This document shows positions 7,315-11,150 of a DNA stretch of 11,150 nt, in pieces. The stretch spans positions 1 through 11,150 of the forward strand of contig WFQS01000413.1 of the NCBI GenBank assembly GCA_015486915.1. Reading direction: 5' to 3'. Source of the DNA: Desulfobacteraceae bacterium (GTDB lineage Bacteria > Desulfobacterota > Desulfobacteria > Desulfobacterales > Desulfobacteraceae). Every line of letters starts with the position of its first letter. The stretch's first letter is position 1. The notes under the pieces are model-generated. The model was not told where the DNA came from and did not search any database. It was given only the letters and a program-made list of their open reading frames with translations. The position numbers and the translations under genes are program-made.

Positions 7315-7776
7315 CTATTTATCAAAGCAGACCTCAATAGTAAAATTACCATCATCTGTATAAAAAGGAATTGCAATTTTAGGTCCTGCAGTATAATGGG
7401 CAATAGTGTGATTTTTCCCCGTAATAACAGATGGAATGGCAGCACGAAAAATTTTTCCTGTCTCTTCCAGTTCCTTTCTTGCCTGACCTGAAATCATATT
7501 GGTTAACTCACCAACGGCATCAGCTATTTCCTCGTTCAGTTCTGTCATCTCCTCGTCGAACATATTTGAGACTATTTTCAGGATACATTTTGCCTGAAAA
7601 GTAACTGAAATTGTCCCGTTTGCAACCCCGGTAAGACCAATAACTCCTGTAACATCACCTTTTGCCACACTGTCTTTCTTAAGATATGGCCGTCCAGCCT
7701 TAATTTTCATAAATGCCATTGTCTCAATAACATTTGCTGTGGCATTAATAAATGGATTAATTAATCTCACATCCAT
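7315..7776 (-). CDS. cheX: CheX-like CheY-P phosphatase
   Basis: CheX proteins of the CheC/CheX/FliY family dephosphorylate CheY-P to end the chemotactic signal. The 153-residue length fits CheX. The family active-site pattern E-x-x-N is seen once, E90 and N93 in AVGELTNMISGQARKEL. CheX has one such site, whereas CheC normally has two. The N-terminus MDVRLINPFINATANVIETM matches the usual start of CheX (xxxFxxAxxxVxxTM). Hydrophobic strands VIGLTGVANGTISVTF fit the core beta-sheet. The ATG has a modest Shine-Dalgarno (AAGG, about 8 nt) and starts 11 bp after the PilZ stop. Placement directly before cheY supports the CheY-P phosphatase role. Confidence 0.88.
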   Translation of the reverse strand: MDVRLINPFINATANVIETMAFMKIKAGRPYLKKDSVAKGDVTGVIGLTGVANGTISVTFQAKCILKIVSNMFDEEMTELNEEIADAVGELTNMISGQARKELEETGKIFRAAIPSVITGKNHTIAHYTAGPKIAIPFYTDDGNFTIEVCFDK

Positions 7777-7787
7777 ATTTTTTACCT

Positions 7788-8153
7788 TTAAATTTCATCA
7801 AAATCCTCTGCATTATACCTCATTATATTTCTAAGATAAGTATAGCTGTCGAGATCCATTGGCCCAAAAGCGATACCAAGGCCATTTTTTTCCACTCTTT
7901 TTACCTCTGCTGCCATATTCAGTTGAATATCATCAACGTCCCCTGAAAGAAAAATTGTAACACTGCATTTAGTTCCTGCAGGTAATTTCCTATCCGTATA
8001 GGCAAAGACACCTTTAAGGCTCAAATCCCTTGAGTTACCATATGCCTTTATTTTCTGTTCACCTGTTCTTATAACAATACTCGTTTTAAAATCAACCCTG
8101 ATATTCCTGCGCCTGTTTTCCCCTTGATTATGTTTCACTGCAGATCCCTCCAT
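7788..8153 (-). CDS. PilZ-domain cyclic-di-GMP-binding protein
   Basis: This is a single-domain PilZ protein, probably a soluble cyclic-di-GMP receptor. Counting from the ATG at 8153 (121 residues), the ligand-binding arginine motif RRRNIR is at 14-19. The second motif, D-x-S-x-x-G, is DLSLKG at 43-48, and GLGIAF forms a later strand. Both binding motifs are intact, so binding is expected. The start is uncertain. GTG 8177 is the longest choice, with a poor Shine-Dalgarno. ATG 8153 is preceded by GGGGGG at very short spacing. GTG 8138 has GGAGGG at an ideal 7 nt and gives a product starting MKHNQGENRRR. The binding motifs lie downstream of all three. It heads the pilZ-cheX-cheY-fleQ-like cluster, and a MITE-like element ends 37 bp before the ATG. 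Partner protein unknown. Confidence 0.87.
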   Translation of the reverse strand: MEGSAVKHNQGENRRRNIRVDFKTSIVIRTGEQKIKAYGNSRDLSLKGVFAYTDRKLPAGTKCSVTIFLSGDVDDIQLNMAAEVKRVEKNGLGIAFGPMDLDSYTYLRNIMRYNAEDFDEI

Positions 8154-8190
8154 AGGCCCCCCGTGTTCACCGCTCACTGCTCAACACTTA

Positions 8191-8350
8191 GGATCGAAAA
8201 TTTTATAAGTTGAACGAGATTGCTTGTCTTCCGGCCCATCTACTTCGTTGCATCAAAGGCCGAATACGTCGAGTATGCAACCTTTAATGCGCCTTGTACA
8301 TGGGCCGGAATCCTGCGCTATTTCTGTTCAACTTATTTCATCTCCGATCC
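8191..8350. mobile_element. MITE-like 160-bp imperfect palindrome
   Basis: The two ends are inverted copies: GGATCG (8191-8196) with CGATCC (8345-8350); ATAAGTTGAAC (8205-8215) with GTTCAACTTAT (8326-8336), each 14 bp from its end; TTCCGGCCCAT (8229-8239) with ATGGGCCGGAA (8300-8310); and inner TAC and AAAGG blocks. Only about 20 bp in the centre are unpaired. The trinucleotide TTA directly flanks both ends (8188-8190 and 8351-8353), consistent with a 3-bp target duplication. No coding sequence lies inside. This is the pattern of a non-autonomous miniature inverted-repeat element; a long RNA hairpin would form if it is transcribed. The parent transposase is not identifiable here. Confidence 0.7.
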
Positions 8351-8424
8351 TTAAAAAGACTCTATTGAAAAAACAAAATTCCATTTAAACAAGTTACCAT
8401 ATTCTACAAAATAAAAACAAGTCA

Positions 8425-9939
8425 TTAAAGGTCATATGGCCAGGGCATTTGATCAAGCATATCTAAAAAAATTTTCGCAATGTACGGATCAAACTGAGAA
8501 CCGGAACATTCCATTATAATAGATATGACCTTTGCTTTTTCCATTCCCTGTCTGTAGGCACGGTCAGAAGCCATGGCATCAAAGGCATCAGCCATGGAAA
8601 GAATCCTTGCAAGCTTTGGGATTTCCTCTCCCTTTAAACCATCGGGATAACCCGTACCGTCATATTTTTCATGATGATGCCTGATAATATTCTGTTCCCT
8701 GTTCCAAAGCCCGAGTTTAGCCACTATATCAGCCCCTATGACCGGATGTTCCTTTATTTTTTCATACTCATCACGGGTGAGCCTGCCCGGCTTTAAAAGG
8801 ATATCATCCCTGATTCCAATTTTACCGATATCATGAAGCTGGCCTGAAACATTGAGTATGTCAATTTCCTCTTCAGAACAATTCATTTTCTTTCCGATTA
8901 AAAGGCTGAATTCAGTCACCCTGGATGAATGCCTCCTTGTGTAGGGATCTCTCGCTTCAAGGGCAGCTACAAATGCATAGAGGGTCGCAAAGAGATTATC
9001 ATAAATATTCTCGTAAAGAGCCATATTCTCAATGGCAGTAGCTGCTTTCTGGGTAATAAATTTCATATAATAAATATCTTTATCATTAAACCGCCTTCTT
9101 CCATTAAAAACAGACCCTGTGACAACTCCAAATGTTTTATTTCTTATTTTCAAAGGTACAACTATTAATGAACAAATATCCGCTGGTATCGCTGTTTTCC
9201 CTCTGTTATCCGAAACAAGACATGGCCTGTCATCTGAAATCACATCGATAATAAACTTTTCAAATGACTTTGAAAGCTGCTCTCCCATATTTTTATTCAA
9301 TCCTGAACTATTCATAAAAACAAGAGAAGATGTCTCCTCGTTATAAATATAGAAACTTACATCCTCTGCATCAAGCACATCAACACCAAGATCAACAACT
9401 TTGGCAAAAATGTCATTACTGGAAACTGCACCTGAAAAGTCGTCCATAATTCTATTCATAATATTGAGTTCATCAACACGGGCAACAAGCTCATTGTTCA
9501 AAATTTTAATTCGTTCCTGCCTTTCCACTTCTTCTTTTAAAATTAAATTTTCCACAAACAGGGTGCGCTCTCTTACAATTCTCATGTAACAAAGCTCCAT
9601 CTGATCAAGACTGACCGGTTTGATAAGATAATCCACAACTCCGTTTTTAAGTGTTCTGATCGTATTATCAAGGGAAGGAAATCCCGTCATTATAACAACT
9701 GGCAACGTGTTATCCATCTCTCTTATCTTCTCGGCAAGTTCCAGACCATCCATCTTTGGCATATTGATGTCGGTAAAACAACACCCTGGCCTTGTTTCCT
9801 TAAGAATTTCAAGGGCTTCAATACCGTTTCCAGCAGTGAATACAGTATAGTCCTTTCTTTCAAAAAAATCTTTTACAATTTCCCTGATTCCCTCTTCATC
9901 ATCAACAACAAGGATAGTTTTTATTATATTATCTTTCAT
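8425..9939 (-). CDS. REC-GAF-HD-GYP response regulator, cyclic-di-GMP phosphodiesterase
   Basis: This 504-residue RpfG-class protein should hydrolyse cyclic-di-GMP when its receiver is phosphorylated. The receiver (about 7-122) is complete: D13/D14 (LVVDDEEG), D57 (FTDINMPKMDG), T85 and K107 (LIKPVS). A coiled linker (about 123-160) leads to a GAF-like sensor domain (about 165-305, including LIVVPLKIRNKTFGVV). The HD-GYP domain (about 310-498) has H337, the catalytic HD at 369-370 in GQLHDIGKIGI, histidines 421-423 (HHHEKYDGTGYPDG) and the GYP triplet at 430-432. All the metal-binding residues I can see are intact, so enzymatic activity is expected. The ATG at 9939 has only a weak Shine-Dalgarno. 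The gene precedes the pilZ-cheX-cheY operon but is separated by 271 bp holding a mobile element. Its kinase is not in the window. GAF ligand unknown. Confidence 0.92.
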   Translation of the reverse strand: MKDNIIKTILVVDDEEGIREIVKDFFERKDYTVFTAGNGIEALEILKETRPGCCFTDINMPKMDGLELAEKIREMDNTLPVVIMTGFPSLDNTIRTLKNGVVDYLIKPVSLDQMELCYMRIVRERTLFVENLILKEEVERQERIKILNNELVARVDELNIMNRIMDDFSGAVSSNDIFAKVVDLGVDVLDAEDVSFYIYNEETSSLVFMNSSGLNKNMGEQLSKSFEKFIIDVISDDRPCLVSDNRGKTAIPADICSLIVVPLKIRNKTFGVVTGSVFNGRRRFNDKDIYYMKFITQKAATAIENMALYENIYDNLFATLYAFVAALEARDPYTRRHSSRVTEFSLLIGKKMNCSEEEIDILNVSGQLHDIGKIGIRDDILLKPGRLTRDEYEKIKEHPVIGADIVAKLGLWNREQNIIRHHHEKYDGTGYPDGLKGEEIPKLARILSMADAFDAMASDRAYRQGMEKAKVISIIMECSGSQFDPYIAKIFLDMLDQMPWPYDL

Positions 9940-9989
9940 TATCTATTGTCTTGTGTATGTGTTTATTTTAAAACAAGGTTCACGGGTTA

Positions 9990-9997
9990 CCCCCCCC
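9990..9997 (-). repeat. Homopolymer run of eight G upstream of HD-GYP gene
   Basis: Eight C on the plus strand (G on the transcribed-gene strand) lie about 50 bp before the HD-GYP start codon in otherwise AT-rich DNA. Such tracts can vary in length by slippage and alter spacing of promoter or leader elements. Whether it varies here cannot be told from one sequence. Confidence 0.5.
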
Positions 9998-10154
9998 AGT
10001 TGCACTCCATCTAAAAAAACAACCAAACTCTTAAAAATACAGATATTTTGTTTGTACAATCCAGACTATACCCTAAACAATTTTTCCAATCAATGCAAAA
10101 AGACAAATGTATCAAATAGAGGTGATTTTGAATCCACCCCTGCATATGAAATCG

Positions 10155-10187
10155 ATAACGGCCATGAGGACGATCTGGATTTGATCC
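10155..10187 (+). repeat. Hairpin repeat copy 6 with second palindrome
   Basis: GATAACGGCCATGAGGACG carries the ATGA loop with stem pairs C-G, G-C, C-G, C-G and one G/A mismatch. Then comes ATCTGGATTTGATCCAG, in which CTGGAT pairs with ATCCAG. The downstream ACAAATATAGAAA (about 10199-10212) recurs exactly after copy 3 (about 5683-5695), suggesting a unit of roughly 60 nt. Confidence 0.7.
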
Positions 10188-10241
10188 AGCCACTTCGCAA
10201 CAAATATAGAAATAAAGGATAGAAATTGCCTGAACCATTTT

Positions 10242-11150
10242 TTAAACCATTTCCTTTATGAGCCGGCACTGGGCATCAAGCCTTTTAGGGGATATTTTCA
10301 TATTGGTTTTCAATTCCTGGGCAAATACGGAGATCTTGTACTCTTCCATCATCCAGAAAAAATTCTCAACAGCTTTTGCCTTTTCCATTGATGCCTCAGG
10401 AGAAAGATCAGACAGCATCCTGTCAAGCATTTGCTTATATTTTTCTATTTTTCCTGCCTTTTCAGCATCTTTTAAAGGTTCTTCCGCACCCCTTGCAGCC
10501 CTGATTCCAAGGGCAGCAACATATTGTTTAAGATTTTTCATTCTATGGGAATCATAAATTAAGGGAAAATTTTCAGGTACAAGGGATAAAAGATCCTTTT
10601 CAAGCATATCCATGAGGCCCATAACACGCGACCGATTTAAATTTTTAAGACTTATGGTTTCAATAATGGAAAAGGTTTTTCTGTATTCTTCACAAAGAGC
10701 TGCAGTAATACCGAGAAAATCCTGTCCTTTCCTGTATATAAGCGGGATCATTTTCTTTGCATATTCATGAAATTCAATTTGAGTTCTAATATTTTTTGCA
10801 AATAACTGCCCTGAAAGAGAATAAAATAAATTTTCTGCAAATTTCTTTGGCCCTCCAAAAATATTGGCATATTTTCTAATGCACTCTGATGATCGTATAT
10901 CTTTTTTAAGTGCATCAAAATCATCGGGAAAACAGATAAAACACAATTGCATTACACCTTTTACATGTGATATCTCAGCATCTTTTTTTATTCTGAACAA
11001 CCTAAGGCCTATTTTTCCACCTTTATTTTCAAGGCCCGGAAAAACACGGTAGGACAGGTTGTTTTCATCCTCAATTAATATATGTTGATCAATATCCCCG
11101 AAATCCCATGATTTGATATTGTCCTTTTCAAAGAATTTTCTTTTTCCCTC
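10242..11150 (-). CDS. hrpA: HrpA-like ATP-dependent RNA helicase, C-terminal part (partial)
   Basis: HrpA is a large DEAH-box RNA helicase (about 1300 residues in E. coli) involved in mRNA processing and translation quality control. Only the last 302 residues are visible, and the frame stays open to the right edge. The TTG at 10998-11000 is therefore internal: codons above it read naturally, with SYRVFPGLENKGGKIGLR just before it and KSWDFGDID further up. The ending WMMEEYKISVFAQELKTNMK then ISPKRLDAQ closely resembles the conserved C-terminal (DUF3418) domain of HrpA, whose typical ending is similar to WMLEELRVSLFAQEL followed by VSxKRLxKxW. The helicase motifs lie outside the window, so catalytic integrity cannot be judged. 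It shows no functional link to the motility genes and probably marks the edge of the cluster. Confidence 0.85.
   Translation of the reverse strand, partial: EGKRKFFEKDNIKSWDFGDIDQHILIEDENNLSYRVFPGLENKGGKIGLRLFRIKKDAEISHVKGVMQLCFICFPDDFDALKKDIRSSECIRKYANIFGGPKKFAENLFYSLSGQLFAKNIRTQIEFHEYAKKMIPLIYRKGQDFLGITAALCEEYRKTFSIIETISLKNLNRSRVMGLMDMLEKDLLSLVPENFPLIYDSHRMKNLKQYVAALGIRAARGAEEPLKDAEKAGKIEKYKQMLDRMLSDLSPEASMEKAKAVENFFWMMEEYKISVFAQELKTNMKISPKRLDAQCRLIKEMV

Larger units (their letters stand above)
9940..10241. other. Spacer between hrpA-like and HD-GYP genes
   Basis: No supported gene in these 302 bp. They contain a run of eight G on the minus strand, one hairpin repeat (copy 6) and AT-rich DNA. 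I could not find a convincing sigma-70 or sigma-54 promoter for the HD-GYP gene, nor a standard terminator for the hrpA-like gene. Confidence 0.55.

Noticed and set aside
9961..10020. tRNA-like look of the text around GGTTCACGGGTT
   Set aside because: No acceptor stem, anticodon arm or D-arm can be folded around it.
9953..10222. Open frame of 89 codons on the plus strand
   Set aside because: It has no recognisable domain or good ribosome site, runs through the G/C tract and hairpin repeat copy 6, and opposes all neighbouring genes.
10011..10238. Open frame of 75 codons on the minus strand in the same spacer
   Set aside because: It is composed of repeat and spacer DNA with unnatural composition and no family resemblance.

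Overview
The window looks like flagellar and motility-control DNA from an AT-rich, Gram-negative bacterium. The protein types and their arrangement suggest the Desulfobacterota (Desulfobacteraceae-like). They include a FleQ/FlrC-type sigma-54 cascade, CheX with CheY, a REC-GAF-HD-GYP protein and flgB/flgC. The taxonomic call is an inference from gene content and composition. Every convincing gene lies on the minus strand, so transcription runs from high to low coordinates.

In transcription order the layout is as follows. The C-terminal part of an HrpA-like RNA helicase enters from the right edge (11150-10242). A 302-bp spacer follows, holding a run of eight G (minus strand) and one copy of a small hairpin repeat. 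Next is a REC-GAF-HD-GYP cyclic-di-GMP phosphodiesterase (9939-8425). After it lies a 160-bp near-palindromic, MITE-like element (8350-8191). A compact operon then encodes a PilZ protein, CheX, CheY and a receiver-less FleQ-like sigma-54 activator (8153-5855); the last two genes overlap by 4 bp. A 731-bp non-coding region (5854-5124) holds three more copies of the hairpin repeat and a plausible sigma-70 promoter. That promoter would serve a large secreted TPR protein with an AMIN-like N-terminus (5123-2553), followed at close spacing by an NtrC-class activator resembling FlrC/FleR (2531-1167). A 375-bp leader with two more hairpin repeats and a very good sigma-54 promoter precedes flgB (791-384) and flgC (376 to beyond the left edge).

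Most of the genes can be read as one regulatory unit. FleQ- and FlrC-like activators drive sigma-54 promoters of flagellar genes, and the flgB promoter seen here is a natural FlrC target. CheY and its phosphatase CheX set rotational bias. HD-GYP and PilZ proteins link motility to cyclic-di-GMP. The TPR protein has no assigned function, but its position and domain order suggest a periplasmic flagellar-motor accessory protein.

The most novel items are non-coding. One is a six-copy family of short hairpins whose stems change in a compensated way while the loop and flanking sequence stay constant. The other is the MITE-like inverted repeat placed almost directly against the 5' end of the PilZ gene.
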